DNA of 64,000 nt, taken from positions 1 through 64,000 of the forward strand of contig JAPLEH010000069.1 in the NCBI GenBank assembly GCA_026391455.1, written 5' to 3'. Made by a program: the position numbers and the translations under genes. This document shows positions 20,304-30,852 of this stretch, piece by piece. Below the pieces are notes generated by a model. It ran no database searches and was not told the origin of the DNA. It saw only the letters and a program-made list of their open reading frames with translations. The stretch is from Bacteroidota bacterium (GTDB taxonomy: Bacteria; Bacteroidota; Bacteroidia; Chitinophagales; Chitinophagaceae). Numbering within the stretch: the first letter of the stretch is position 1; every line of letters starts with the position of its first letter.

Positions 20304-20546
20304 ATGGAATTTGAACTGCCGGTACTATTCAATGGAACCGAATTAGCGTTTCCCTGTAAACTGTATGAATACGGGTATAGTTCAAAGATCGAAGTGGATA
20401 TAGATGGCACTAAAGTGATGTTTGAACCCGATGAAGAACGAAACTGGCGGGCGCTGCTTTCATGGGAAGATTTGCAGGCTAATAAACAATTGAATGTGGA
20501 ACTGCTGAAGGTCATTGCAGAAACGCTGGATGCGATCCGAAAATAA
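20304..20546 (+). CDS. Small hypothetical protein (80 aa)
   Basis: Clean ORF in an intergenic region, opposite in strand to its neighbours. Confidence 0.5.
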   Translation: MEFELPVLFNGTELAFPCKLYEYGYSSKIEVDIDGTKVMFEPDEERNWRALLSWEDLQANKQLNVELLKVIAETLDAIRK

Positions 20547-20607
20547 AAGTGCTCCTTAAATAAGAGGCAACACAATGAAATTTTCTACTCGTCAGTAAAG
20601 ATGTTGC

Positions 20608-21537
20608 TTACTCAGAAAACAGTGTCATTACCAATTTGGGCTTTCGGTTTGCATAATACAGACCCCAGTGCTTTTCCGGTTCCAGGGGATGTGATGACCC
20701 CTTCCAGTTTTCATCAAAGGCTTCGAAGAAAAAGGTGAGTACATGATGTTGTTCACTCCATTGCATCAGTTCATGAAAATACTGCTGCTGAAACTGTTCA
20801 TTTACATTCGATGGCTCAATGCCCCTTCCACTGGATTGCGTGGCCCATCCTGCTTCAGTGATCACAATGGCTTTGCCCGGATACAGATCAGCTACAGCCC
20901 GGTAATTTGCTTCCGTATAAGCTATCGCTTCTTCAATCGGTTTGTATTCCCATACCGGATAGGTGTGTAATGAAATAAAATCCACTTCACGGGCCAGCAG
21001 AGCAAGTTTGTCCTGCCAGGGTACATAGTTTTCACAAAAAGTAACAGGTTGCTTTACTTGTTGTTTTAATTGCTGTACAAAATATATCACTCTTTCAACG
21101 GGTACGAGGTGATCGGTCCAATCCACACAAGCTTCATTGCCTGCTGATACGGAAAAAATAATATCCGGAAATTCATTCGCCCAATGTGCCAGTGTTTGTA
21201 TTTTCCGTTCATTAGATATCCGGTTCTTTTCCAGTTGCGCTTCACTGTACACACCCCCTCCCCAGGGACAATTGGGGTTATTCTCTTCGGCTTCTATAAA
21301 GGCCCCAAGCATAACACGAAATGAAAAACCTTCTCCGCGAATTACTTCCAACACCGTGCGGGCCTGCTCATCACAATCATACAACCGGAGATACTGCCAG
21401 TGCGGTTGCAGCAATAACAGATCCTCTTTTATTTCTGCATAAGAAGGATTTTGTTTACCGGGCTCTTGCCCGTCGCGAAATCCGGAATAACAAATGGCCC
21501 GGTGTAAAGGCAATGCATATTGATCAAAGACATTCAT
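20608..21537 (-). CDS. GH17-like glycosidase, no obvious signal peptide
   Basis: SAGNEACVDW and IVITEAGWATQSSG resemble GH17 acid/base and nucleophile regions. Confidence 0.75.
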   Translation of the reverse strand: MNVFDQYALPLHRAICYSGFRDGQEPGKQNPSYAEIKEDLLLLQPHWQYLRLYDCDEQARTVLEVIRGEGFSFRVMLGAFIEAEENNPNCPWGGGVYSEAQLEKNRISNERKIQTLAHWANEFPDIIFSVSAGNEACVDWTDHLVPVERVIYFVQQLKQQVKQPVTFCENYVPWQDKLALLAREVDFISLHTYPVWEYKPIEEAIAYTEANYRAVADLYPGKAIVITEAGWATQSSGRGIEPSNVNEQFQQQYFHELMQWSEQHHVLTFFFEAFDENWKGSSHPLEPEKHWGLYYANRKPKLVMTLFSE

Positions 21538-21538
21538 A

Positions 21539-22435
21539 TCAGAATTTCAATTTTTCATCTTTATCCCAAATACCCCAATAGGCCCCCACCACTCCTTCTG
21601 CACCCGTCTTCCATGATTCATCGAATGAGGAAAAATAAAATACGGGTATGCTGCTATTGGCTGACCAGAGCTGTGTATTGATAAAATAATCCCGCGCATG
21701 CGCCCATCCGGGATTGGCTCCCTGCAGTGATTCCCCTTTGCTGGGCCAACCCGTTTCAGTAATTATAACCTCTTTCCCATTACCTGCTGCCATCGCCTGC
21801 GCATACATCTGTTTCATATACTCCAGTGAGTTTTCAAATGCGCAACCTTCCCAGAAAGGATAACAATTACACAGTACCACATCACAGGCTTCTGTGATTG
21901 CGGGTCTTTTGGAAAATTCATAATACGCATCTACATAACCCACCGGTATCGTAGTGATTTCTTTTTTCACCCGCTGAATAAAGCCGATCAGTTCCTCCTC
22001 TGTAAGGTCTTTACGGTATAACACTTCATTGCCTACGGCTGCAATATCCACCAGTCCCTTATTATACAACTCAATCAATCCCTGTATTTCACGTTCATTC
22101 ACTTCGGGATCACGGCCCAGCCAGGCTCCCACCATGGTTTTCAATCCAAGTGATTTGGCTACCATAGGGATAAGTTCATTCCCATCGGTACAGGAGAACG
22201 AACGGATCCATTTGGTATGGGGCAACAATATCTCCATTCTTCTTCGCACCTGTTCCTCTGTAACCGGATCACCGGGTTTCTGCCCTTCTTCGTAGAGGCT
22301 GAAACAAAATCCATGTACCCCTGTTTGCAGTATTTCCTTAAATAGGTCATTGAGCGTTTCTTCCGACTCACCGCTTACCAGGTTGGCACCTGTATCCGGC
22401 CGGAGTGACAGCAATTGATCTTTTCTGAATGACAT
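21539..22435 (-). CDS. GH17-like glycosidase, no obvious signal peptide
   Basis: AVGNEVLYR and VIITETGWPSKG are GH17-type motifs; paralogous to the neighbour. Confidence 0.82.
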   Translation of the reverse strand: MSFRKDQLLSLRPDTGANLVSGESEETLNDLFKEILQTGVHGFCFSLYEEGQKPGDPVTEEQVRRRMEILLPHTKWIRSFSCTDGNELIPMVAKSLGLKTMVGAWLGRDPEVNEREIQGLIELYNKGLVDIAAVGNEVLYRKDLTEEELIGFIQRVKKEITTIPVGYVDAYYEFSKRPAITEACDVVLCNCYPFWEGCAFENSLEYMKQMYAQAMAAGNGKEVIITETGWPSKGESLQGANPGWAHARDYFINTQLWSANSSIPVFYFSSFDESWKTGAEGVVGAYWGIWDKDEKLKF

Positions 22436-22471
22436 GCTGAATAGATTTACATTGTTTTACTGATAACTGAT

Positions 22472-23914
22472 TTATAATTCTCCCCTTCGCCGCACCAGTT
22501 CTTCCCGAATCTCCAGTGCGCGTTTTTCTGTAATATTATACCCCCACATCACCACGATCGCCATGAGGCCAGCTACGGATGGCACGATGATATCAGCCAT
22601 TCGCAATGCATGTATCGCTTCGTGAGTTTGTAATTTAGCGTTCTGGTCAAAACCCACACTGCTCAGTATCACCCCACTGAGGAACAATGCCAGTGAGGTA
22701 CCCAATTTTACCATCCACCAGTATACGGCACCAAACAGTGCCTCTTTCCTGGGCATACCATTTTTCATTTCATCATAGTCGCACACATCTGCCGTCATAC
22801 TCATCATCAGCGTGAATAATCCCCCGATACCAAATGACATTAATGGAATGGGCAATAACATGAGCCAGGGATTGCCCGGACTGAAACCCCACCATTTCAA
22901 TGCATACCCTGCAATAGAAATAACCGTAGAAACAATAAACGCATTCTTTTTACCGATACGTCCGGACATCCAGGTAATGATAGGTATCACCAGAAAGGCT
23001 GTGGCAATGGCGCTCGCGGTACCAAACCAAGCCGGCCATTGACCTGCAGCCTGCTGATCGCCATTATACAGGTAGAAGATGATGATGAAGAAAGCAAACT
23101 GTGCCACGATCTGAAAACCGTTGAACACAAAAAAAGTGGCCCCACACAAACGTAAGAAAGGTTTATTGGTAACGGTCTTTTTTATATCCCGCCAGAAGTG
23201 AGCAAGGTTGGAAAAAATGCCCCTGAACGACAATTTCGTTTGTCCCTGCAGGTTAGACTGGTCAATCTCTTTACAAAAGATCGCCGGTAATATTCCCATC
23301 ACCACACAGAGTATTCCCACCCAGATGGATAAATTTCGTACACCGGTTGGCGCATTGGGAAATAGTTCCGGTCTGGATATGAGAAACCAAAACCAGGGAG
23401 CGATCATCCAGGCGATCTGGCCCATGATCTGCGACATGGCCATCAGGCGCGTACGTTCATTGTAATCGGGCGTCATTTCATAGCCCAGCCCAATCAGCGG
23501 AGCAGCAAAGACCGTATACCCCAGGTAAAAAATCACCGACATAATAAGGAAGAAAATAAAATTATAATCCTCATGGTTATTTCCTGCCTCCGGCAGTTTT
23601 AATTGCCACATCAGAATAAATGCAATACCGGTTACAATGGCACCGCCGAATATATACGGCTTCCTTCTGCCCCATCGGGAGCGGGTATTATCGGATATAA
23701 ATCCCATAATCGGATCCAGTATGGCATCGATGAACCTCGGAATCGCAGCCAGGATACCGGCTTTATACGGACTCATACCAAAACCCACCACGAGAAAAAA
23801 CATAAATACCCCAAGGGCTGCGGGTAATAACTGGTTCGTTAAATTTCCGGCGCCAAAAGCCAGTTTCTGACCAAGAGGCACCACATCTTTTGGATTTGTT
23901 TTTCGCTGAAGCAT
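22472..23914 (-). CDS. MFS/GPH-family sugar transporter
   Basis: About 12 hydrophobic segments; FIDAILDPIMGFISDNTRSRWGRRKPYI signature. Confidence 0.92.
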   Translation of the reverse strand: MLQRKTNPKDVVPLGQKLAFGAGNLTNQLLPAALGVFMFFLVVGFGMSPYKAGILAAIPRFIDAILDPIMGFISDNTRSRWGRRKPYIFGGAIVTGIAFILMWQLKLPEAGNNHEDYNFIFFLIMSVIFYLGYTVFAAPLIGLGYEMTPDYNERTRLMAMSQIMGQIAWMIAPWFWFLISRPELFPNAPTGVRNLSIWVGILCVVMGILPAIFCKEIDQSNLQGQTKLSFRGIFSNLAHFWRDIKKTVTNKPFLRLCGATFFVFNGFQIVAQFAFFIIIFYLYNGDQQAAGQWPAWFGTASAIATAFLVIPIITWMSGRIGKKNAFIVSTVISIAGYALKWWGFSPGNPWLMLLPIPLMSFGIGGLFTLMMSMTADVCDYDEMKNGMPRKEALFGAVYWWMVKLGTSLALFLSGVILSSVGFDQNAKLQTHEAIHALRMADIIVPSVAGLMAIVVMWGYNITEKRALEIREELVRRRGEL

Positions 23915-24021
23915 ATCGTTGTTGTTCGGGTTGAAAAAAACCGGTCCTCACAGTACCATATCGTTAGCGTTCGTTCTTTTTGTTACAAGTGTTTACTTTT
24001 CTGTTCCTGATGCATCACTGC

Positions 24022-27000
24022 TCAGATGAAAGCCGTTCCCGGCAATATCACGGTCAACTGTCTTATCTCACCGCTTCGCTTCCAGATAAGCCGGCTGTCT
24101 GCTTCACTGAGCCAGGATCCAATGATATGTTCCACCGCACCATTTGCTCGCTGTATTTGTATTTCCGTCTTCTCCCCCGCTTTGTAGCATACTGGCACGG
24201 TGCAACAGGTAAAGAGTACGGATCCAGCAGGCAATTGAATCGGTTGTGCATCACCGTTAGATGTATAGCTGATGACGGTGTCCGGATCCGGAAGTAATTC
24301 TGATCTCCGCATGATCCTGGGTTCAAATCCGATCCTGCCCGCTTTTACTTTTACACCCAGTTCACCAATACGACTGAGAATATCTTCCTTTACCTGACCG
24401 GTCATTCCGGGTTGTTGTGCGCCTTTGCCTTTGGGTGTATGCGAATAAGGGTCGGTAGGAAATGCCCCATACAATCTTGGTGATTTATGAATGCCGATCC
24501 CTGCCCGTATGGTATAATAATGCCCAATGAGTGCTTCACGTGTGGATATATCCGCACCAGCTTCTATAGCCCGCAGACAGGTTTCCTGTACGGCCAGTAC
24601 CAACTTGGAAACCATATGCCAGTAAATAGATCCCAGCCCTTCATATCCATAGAAAGTGCCGGAGCGCCCGGTAAATGATTGGTGATGGAAGACTTCTTCG
24701 TATACCGCCAGTAATTGTGTTTGTTCCTGTTCTACCAGTGGCTGATACACAGCAGGGAGTGCGGCCAGTCCGGCTGCGAGTTCACCCGCATTCCGGAAAT
24801 TGCCATTAAAATGATAGCCGCCTTTATTATCTTTTTTGATGATAGCCGTATTATTTTCTGCCAGCATTTTTTTCAATAAAGCAGAAGCCTCAACCGCAGT
24901 TGCAGGCACATTGTTCTTCTCCAGAAAACGCGCCAGTGGTTTATCCGGATAAAGGAGGTAGCTCTGCTGATCTTCGCGCCATAAGGCACTGGCTGCAAGC
25001 GCATCCAGCAACTGCCTGCTCTCCTCCGGTGAAAGATGACCAGCGCTGAGTACAGCCACTTGTCCTTCCAGCATTTCACTGAGGCGTGCTATTACAATTC
25101 CCTGTTCGGTGATGCGAACAGTATTATAGGCATGGTATAAATGATCGGACCTTTTGTTTTGGGAGATGGTGTGTTCGGCACAACTGATCACCTTCCTGAA
25201 AAAATGGATGAGGAGTTGAGCTGGCACCTGATCTTTTTTTCCGGAAAATCCCTCGTTGTATATTTTCTCCCGGTAATCGCTGGCCACATGCCCCAATACA
25301 TCTGTAATGTTTTTGCGTACTGCGTCATCTCCAGTAGCCTGCTTCCAATTCGCTTCATCTTCAAATACATTCATCATCTGTTGAAGCATAGAGAATAATT
25401 CCTCGGATATAGAAAACTTCTCATCTTTACTGCTTTCCAGCACCGGCAAAAAGAAATGCAGGAACCGGCGCAGGTAACAAAGGGTGACCACGGAAACACC
25501 ATTACCCACCAATGCATTGTTTGCATCATTCCATTCCGGGCGTTGGGTATTCATCCATATTCCGGCACAGGGAATAAAGTTGATTAACTTGGCCAATACG
25601 GTAGCCAGTATCTTCTCTGCAAAATTGACCCGGTATATATTTCCGTCTGCCGCAGTAAGCAAGGCCCCATCTGCGCCAAAACATTTGAACCGTTCACGGA
25701 TTGTTTTGTCAGCATCATGATCGAAATCAATCGTATTCTTTGGGTCCTTTACAATGTCTGCGTAGGATTTTATTTTATACGGCACATTGGCATATACATA
25801 TGCTTCCTGTTGCAAGCGTGCCGGTATTAACTCCGGGAAATGCTCGTTGGAAAATTCCAGTAATTTAAGCAGGTAGATCAATTGATGATCCCCCCAATAC
25901 CCGATATAGGACCAGGGATTGTCCGGTTCGATTGTTTCCCAGTCGAACCCGTCTTTTGTAATACGATAGGGATTATATCCGTCGAAGGTGGATGCATTGA
26001 GAAATTTACTGATCATCCCTTCGATAAAGTAAGGATAGGCGTGGGCAAGTGCTTCCCAGTTTTGAAAAATATCGCGCCAGTTACCTTCATAATTCAGCAC
26101 TTTTGTTCCATCCAGTTCATTCCGGAGTTCGATACTGAATCGGTTCCAGGGCCGGCTCGGGTCGCCGTGGCGGCGGCTGAATTTCAGTGGCAGGTATTCG
26201 CGAGTGAGTCTTACCAGGTCGGGATTACCTGTATTGGCCGCAAATTCATTCAGTTCAAATAACGAAAATTGTGCGGGCAGTTTATCCAGGAGCCCAGGTT
26301 CCTTTTCCAATAATAATTTTCCGGTTGCCTGTAAATAGTCTGCAAAATCTTTTTTACCGGCCGTATAATTATTGTCGAATATACCACCGCGCATAATATT
26401 GAAGAGTACATTGGATACATGCCGGGTATCCTGTAATGTGTCTGCCGTGTATTGTATCCCATCTGCTGCGGCGATCATTTGTGCGAGTTGAACAGCCCCG
26501 CTTTCCACATCTTCATGGAGCGATCTGATCACGCTCTCGCGATCCTGCAAGGTTTCTGCCAATGCAATTACAGCAGACTGATCGAGATTAACTTCTGCTA
26601 CCGTGATCCATTCGCGGGTCTGCTGAGCTTCGAGATAAAATTCACTGACAGTAAAAAAAGCACCTTTCTCTGCTTTGCTATCCGTTTCAGTTGTAAGTGT
26701 ATCTCCATTTCGAAATGCAGGCAATTGAAGTGCGGACAAGAGGTATACCGGATCTTCCAATCCCGCACTCCAGGCCACATTTGCTTTCAGTGCCTCGCTG
26801 GGTTCTGCCTTATCTACAATGATCGCGCTCAATGCAAAAATTGCCATACCAGAAGAAGTATCCAGTTCTGTGCGCTTATATGCATCTGCGAGATTGCTCA
26901 CTTTTGTCTGCAAGTCACTGTCTACTCCGTAGGGTAATACATTTTGCAATCCGTCGGCCAGCGATATCGTTTGTCGCTTCGAAGACAGATTCTGCAAGGA

Positions 27001-27471
27001 AGATCGTTTCACAAAACCATAACGTTCACTGAGGTTCCATTCATAGCGGAAACAAAGGGAATGATCGTGATTGATCTCTTCAAAAATAATTTTATTGCCA
27101 AACCTGTTCTTATAAATATTTCGGGTGGTATGTAAGTGGCCTTCGCTTCGAATGGAGAAAGGCTCCCAGATGATCCATTGAGCGCCTTGCCGTAAACGTA
27201 TGATGGTTTTGCTGCCGGTATATTCGGCATTATCGGCCACTTTATCGTCGGTACAATACGGGAATATCGAAAAATCCGGATTCTTGCGACCGGCTGTAAT
27301 ACCACCATTGGAAGAGGTAAAAAGCCAATGATCTGCATGGCTCACAATACTCATAAAAAAGGGCCGCATCGTTCCGGTATCTGCAATACGGAAAAAGAGT
27401 TCGTTGCGGATGAGTACCTGTTCAAGTAAGTTATGGTTCAACGTTTGCTGCATAAGATTCCCGGTTGACAT
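24022..27471 (-). CDS. Putative beta-1,3-oligoglucan phosphorylase (GH149-like)
   Basis: ~1150-aa size; TAGRKNPDFSIFPYCTDDK and LNYEGNWRDIFQNWEALAHAYP segments; sits among GH17/GH16/GPH genes. Confidence 0.6.
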   Translation of the reverse strand: MSTGNLMQQTLNHNLLEQVLIRNELFFRIADTGTMRPFFMSIVSHADHWLFTSSNGGITAGRKNPDFSIFPYCTDDKVADNAEYTGSKTIIRLRQGAQWIIWEPFSIRSEGHLHTTRNIYKNRFGNKIIFEEINHDHSLCFRYEWNLSERYGFVKRSSLQNLSSKRQTISLADGLQNVLPYGVDSDLQTKVSNLADAYKRTELDTSSGMAIFALSAIIVDKAEPSEALKANVAWSAGLEDPVYLLSALQLPAFRNGDTLTTETDSKAEKGAFFTVSEFYLEAQQTREWITVAEVNLDQSAVIALAETLQDRESVIRSLHEDVESGAVQLAQMIAAADGIQYTADTLQDTRHVSNVLFNIMRGGIFDNNYTAGKKDFADYLQATGKLLLEKEPGLLDKLPAQFSLFELNEFAANTGNPDLVRLTREYLPLKFSRRHGDPSRPWNRFSIELRNELDGTKVLNYEGNWRDIFQNWEALAHAYPYFIEGMISKFLNASTFDGYNPYRITKDGFDWETIEPDNPWSYIGYWGDHQLIYLLKLLEFSNEHFPELIPARLQQEAYVYANVPYKIKSYADIVKDPKNTIDFDHDADKTIRERFKCFGADGALLTAADGNIYRVNFAEKILATVLAKLINFIPCAGIWMNTQRPEWNDANNALVGNGVSVVTLCYLRRFLHFFLPVLESSKDEKFSISEELFSMLQQMMNVFEDEANWKQATGDDAVRKNITDVLGHVASDYREKIYNEGFSGKKDQVPAQLLIHFFRKVISCAEHTISQNKRSDHLYHAYNTVRITEQGIVIARLSEMLEGQVAVLSAGHLSPEESRQLLDALAASALWREDQQSYLLYPDKPLARFLEKNNVPATAVEASALLKKMLAENNTAIIKKDNKGGYHFNGNFRNAGELAAGLAALPAVYQPLVEQEQTQLLAVYEEVFHHQSFTGRSGTFYGYEGLGSIYWHMVSKLVLAVQETCLRAIEAGADISTREALIGHYYTIRAGIGIHKSPRLYGAFPTDPYSHTPKGKGAQQPGMTGQVKEDILSRIGELGVKVKAGRIGFEPRIMRRSELLPDPDTVISYTSNGDAQPIQLPAGSVLFTCCTVPVCYKAGEKTEIQIQRANGAVEHIIGSWLSEADSRLIWKRSGEIRQLTVILPGTAFI

Positions 27472-27578
27472 ACAAATGCCAGTAATACATGTTTGTCAGG
27501 AAATAAAAGGCAAGAAGAGGGTTACTGCAGTTGTGTAAATCAACTGCAGTAACGTTTATGGACTGAATCTTGTCTGAT

Positions 27579-28421
27579 TTAGTTTTGTGTGTACACCTTT
27601 ACATAATCCACTAACATGGATTGCGGAAAAGGTGTGCCGGTAGTGGGAAAACCAACAAAGTTTCCGCCCACGGCCACATTCAGGATCAGGAAGAACGGGC
27701 GATCATACACCCATTTGCCGGTTACCGTTTCAGGTGTGATCCGCTGATAGAGGTAATTGTCCACATAATAATCGATGAAGTCGGGGCCCCACTCTATAGC
27801 ATATACATGATAATCGGTGTCGAAGCGGCCATTTGCCAGTGCATATGATTTAGTGATGGCGGAACCGCCGGAGTATCCGGGGCCATGCACACTGCCAAGC
27901 GTGATATGTGGTTGTTGACCCCTTTGTTCCATGATATCAATTTCTCCGCAGAGCGGCCATCCGTCGGTAGTGATATTATCACCGAGCATCCAGAAGGCGG
28001 GCCATATACCAGGGCCATAAGGTGTTTTGATGCGGGCTTCAAAGCGGCCGTACTTCTGTGAAAACTTTCCCTGCGTTTTTATTCTGGCCGATGTAAAGCC
28101 GGATCCGCCAAAGTTTTCCGCTCTGGCAGTGATTACCATAGCTCCGGTACCATTCATGGACGCATTGGAAGTGCGGTTGGTATAGTATTGCAATTCGGAA
28201 TTACCCCAGCCGCTGTTGCCGATATCAAAGCCCCATTTACTTCCATCAGGAGAGGTACCTGCTGCTCCGTTGAATTCGTCGCTCCAAACCAGTGTCCAGC
28301 TTCTTTCCGGCAAGGTTTGTACGGCTTCTTTTTTACAACCGGACAGAAAGATAGAAAAGACAGCAACCAGACTTACTGTAAGAAAGTGGCGTTGCTTTAT
28401 CATTTTATTTATGTTGTTCAT
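27579..28421 (-). CDS. GH16 endo-beta-1,3-glucanase (laminarinase-like) lipoprotein
   Basis: Lipobox LSGCKK; catalytic GEIDIMEQRG; WPAFWMLG. Confidence 0.92.
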   Translation of the reverse strand: MNNINKMIKQRHFLTVSLVAVFSIFLSGCKKEAVQTLPERSWTLVWSDEFNGAAGTSPDGSKWGFDIGNSGWGNSELQYYTNRTSNASMNGTGAMVITARAENFGGSGFTSARIKTQGKFSQKYGRFEARIKTPYGPGIWPAFWMLGDNITTDGWPLCGEIDIMEQRGQQPHITLGSVHGPGYSGGSAITKSYALANGRFDTDYHVYAIEWGPDFIDYYVDNYLYQRITPETVTGKWVYDRPFFLILNVAVGGNFVGFPTTGTPFPQSMLVDYVKVYTQN

Positions 28422-28467
28422 ACTGTTATATTTTTCTTTAACAGAAATTAAAGTTCATACGCTATTA

Positions 28468-30819
28468 TTACCGGAATAGAATATTATCCAGGTAAATGGT
28501 TCCGTTCCCATCGAATTTCATCTGGAATACATTATTCAGCGCCACGGGTGCAAATGCAGTGAGCGGAATATCCAGACTGTTCCATCCTGATGTGGTGGGT
28601 ACCGTAAGGGTATAAGGTGTTTCCACCGGACCAGGACTGATAATGTAAACTTTCAATGAAGTGGAATTGGCTGTATAATAATCCAGGTGAAGGAATGTTT
28701 TACCAGACACATTCTGGTTGCTGCCAAACTGCAAACCCTGATAATTCAATCCGGTATATACCAGTGTATTGTTACCACCAATGGGAGTCTGTGTTACTAC
28801 AGTGGCCTGTCCCCAGTTAGGATTCAGATCAGAACCTGCCACATTGGTGTATGCATCGCTGAAAATGGATATCACGCTGGCTGCCGGGTAGGTGGGCGTT
28901 GGTGCCGGTACTGGTGGTACAGGTGGTATCTTCCAGAAATAAATATTATCAAGGTAAATATCACTGCCGGTGCCTCCATCAAATTTGAATTGGAATACAT
29001 TGCTCAATGCCACCTGTGGTGTAAAGTGTGATAAAGGAATGTCCACACTGTTCCAACCCGCCGTGGGTACATTCAGGGTGAATGCTTTTTCCCAGGGTGC
29101 AGTACCACCGGGCGAACCAGGAGGGCAGATCAGGTATACATTCAATGCTCCGGCATTGGCACTGTAATAATCCAGATGCAGGAACTGATACGTGCTCAGG
29201 TTCTGACCAGCGGCCATTTGTAAACCCTGATAGTTAAAGTTGGTATAACGTAAGGTATTGTTACCGGCAATAGGCACTTGCGTTACAACCGTGGATTGTC
29301 CCCAGTTCGGAAAAAAGTCGGTACCCGAAATATTGGTATAGCTGTTGCTGAATACAGACAATACATTCGCTGCGGGCTGTGTGGGCACCGGCGCTGCTAC
29401 GGTGGGTACTACGGGATTGCTCCAGAAGTAAATATTATCCGCAAAGAAATTAGAGATATTCGTTCCTTCAAAAATAAGCTGGCCAAAATGTGCTTTGGTG
29501 GAAAGACCTGGCAGGCTGGAGAATGGAATATCAATACTCAGCCAGTTTCTTGCCGTTAAGAATGGTGCAGTGAATGATACAATATCACTTACATCATCGC
29601 CACCGCCGGGTGCGCCATTTGCACCAAAATCCAATACACGTACTTTGAAGGTAGCACCGGGAGTAATATTATCCGGCAGGTATAAGTCCATGTGCAGATT
29701 GGCTCTTGAACCAATGTTGACAGTGGGCGATGTAACCTGAATACCTACAAAATTAAAGTTGGTATAATTCAATACATGGTCGCTGCCTACCGTAAAGTCG
29801 GCAGACTGCGTGGTTTGGAACGGCGCCCAGTATCCATTGTAATAATCCACATTGATATTGGGATAAGCATCACTGAATACAGACGTTACGTTGGCCGCAT
29901 CCCTGGTAGGAGTAGGTGCTCCTACATACGCGCCGGATGAATTGATAGTAAGGCTGCCTCTTGCATGGATGGTATCTAAGGTGGCCGTTACTTTAGTAGT
30001 ACCTCCACCGATGGTGGTTACCACTCCTTTGTCGGTAACAGAAGCTACAGAAGGTACAGAAGAAGAAAATTTAAAATAGGCAGGTGATACATTTAAGGTT
30101 GTATTGATACCGGTGGGTAAATTATAGGTGGCAGAAAAGCCATCGATGGTTGTGCTTACACCAGTAAACGAAATTTGCTGCTTATCCACTCCATTTAAAA
30201 TGGCCGCAGATCCATGACCAATGTCACCCAGTTTTTCAAAACGCACTTCATCGATCCAGAAAGTATATCCTCTTCCTGCTTCAGGGCCGGTGGAATAATA
30301 AAACAATCCTCTCTCTGCCGTAAGTTTTGATGGATCGGGAATTGGTATGATTACTTTTTTCCAGTTGCTGTTTACAGGCAATCCATTCTGACTGACAAGG
30401 TATTTGTTTTCGCCGAAGTCATTACCAAAACCAACAACTCCGATTGTAGCAGGCTGTGACGCTTTGATATAAAAACTTATGGCATTGTAACCGGAAAGGT
30501 TTCTTCCTGTTTTACTTAAAAACACACCACCGGCATAAGAACCGTTGGGGCTGTTGGCATCGGGTACTTCAAACCGCATGGATGCAGCCGTACCACCATA
30601 AGCCACTGTTTTATCTACCTGGAAGGCTCTTACATCAGAACCACCAAAGGCCGCATAAGCCAGATCGCCGGTAAAGTCATCAATGAATACTTCTGCCCTA
30701 TTTGGAAAAGTAGCAGGCTGCAGGTCGGCCACATCTCTTTTCTTACAACCGGCACCGGCCAGTAACAATAAACCGGTACAGAAGTACAAAGTATGTAACA
30801 TGAAATTTTTCTGTCTCAT
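28468..30819 (-). CDS. Multi-modular glycan-binding lipoprotein (CBM-like modules, Big2-like domain)
   Basis: Lipobox LLAGAGCKK; three related C-terminal modules (AANVTSVFSDAYPN, AANVLSVFSNSYTN, AASVISIFSDAYTN) each ending in a D-N-I-x-F motif. Confidence 0.75.
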   Translation of the reverse strand: MRQKNFMLHTLYFCTGLLLLAGAGCKKRDVADLQPATFPNRAEVFIDDFTGDLAYAAFGGSDVRAFQVDKTVAYGGTAASMRFEVPDANSPNGSYAGGVFLSKTGRNLSGYNAISFYIKASQPATIGVVGFGNDFGENKYLVSQNGLPVNSNWKKVIIPIPDPSKLTAERGLFYYSTGPEAGRGYTFWIDEVRFEKLGDIGHGSAAILNGVDKQQISFTGVSTTIDGFSATYNLPTGINTTLNVSPAYFKFSSSVPSVASVTDKGVVTTIGGGTTKVTATLDTIHARGSLTINSSGAYVGAPTPTRDAANVTSVFSDAYPNINVDYYNGYWAPFQTTQSADFTVGSDHVLNYTNFNFVGIQVTSPTVNIGSRANLHMDLYLPDNITPGATFKVRVLDFGANGAPGGGDDVSDIVSFTAPFLTARNWLSIDIPFSSLPGLSTKAHFGQLIFEGTNISNFFADNIYFWSNPVVPTVAAPVPTQPAANVLSVFSNSYTNISGTDFFPNWGQSTVVTQVPIAGNNTLRYTNFNYQGLQMAAGQNLSTYQFLHLDYYSANAGALNVYLICPPGSPGGTAPWEKAFTLNVPTAGWNSVDIPLSHFTPQVALSNVFQFKFDGGTGSDIYLDNIYFWKIPPVPPVPAPTPTYPAASVISIFSDAYTNVAGSDLNPNWGQATVVTQTPIGGNNTLVYTGLNYQGLQFGSNQNVSGKTFLHLDYYTANSTSLKVYIISPGPVETPYTLTVPTTSGWNSLDIPLTAFAPVALNNVFQMKFDGNGTIYLDNILFR

Positions 30820-30852
30820 AATTTCTGATTTATATATTAAGCAAGCAGTGTT

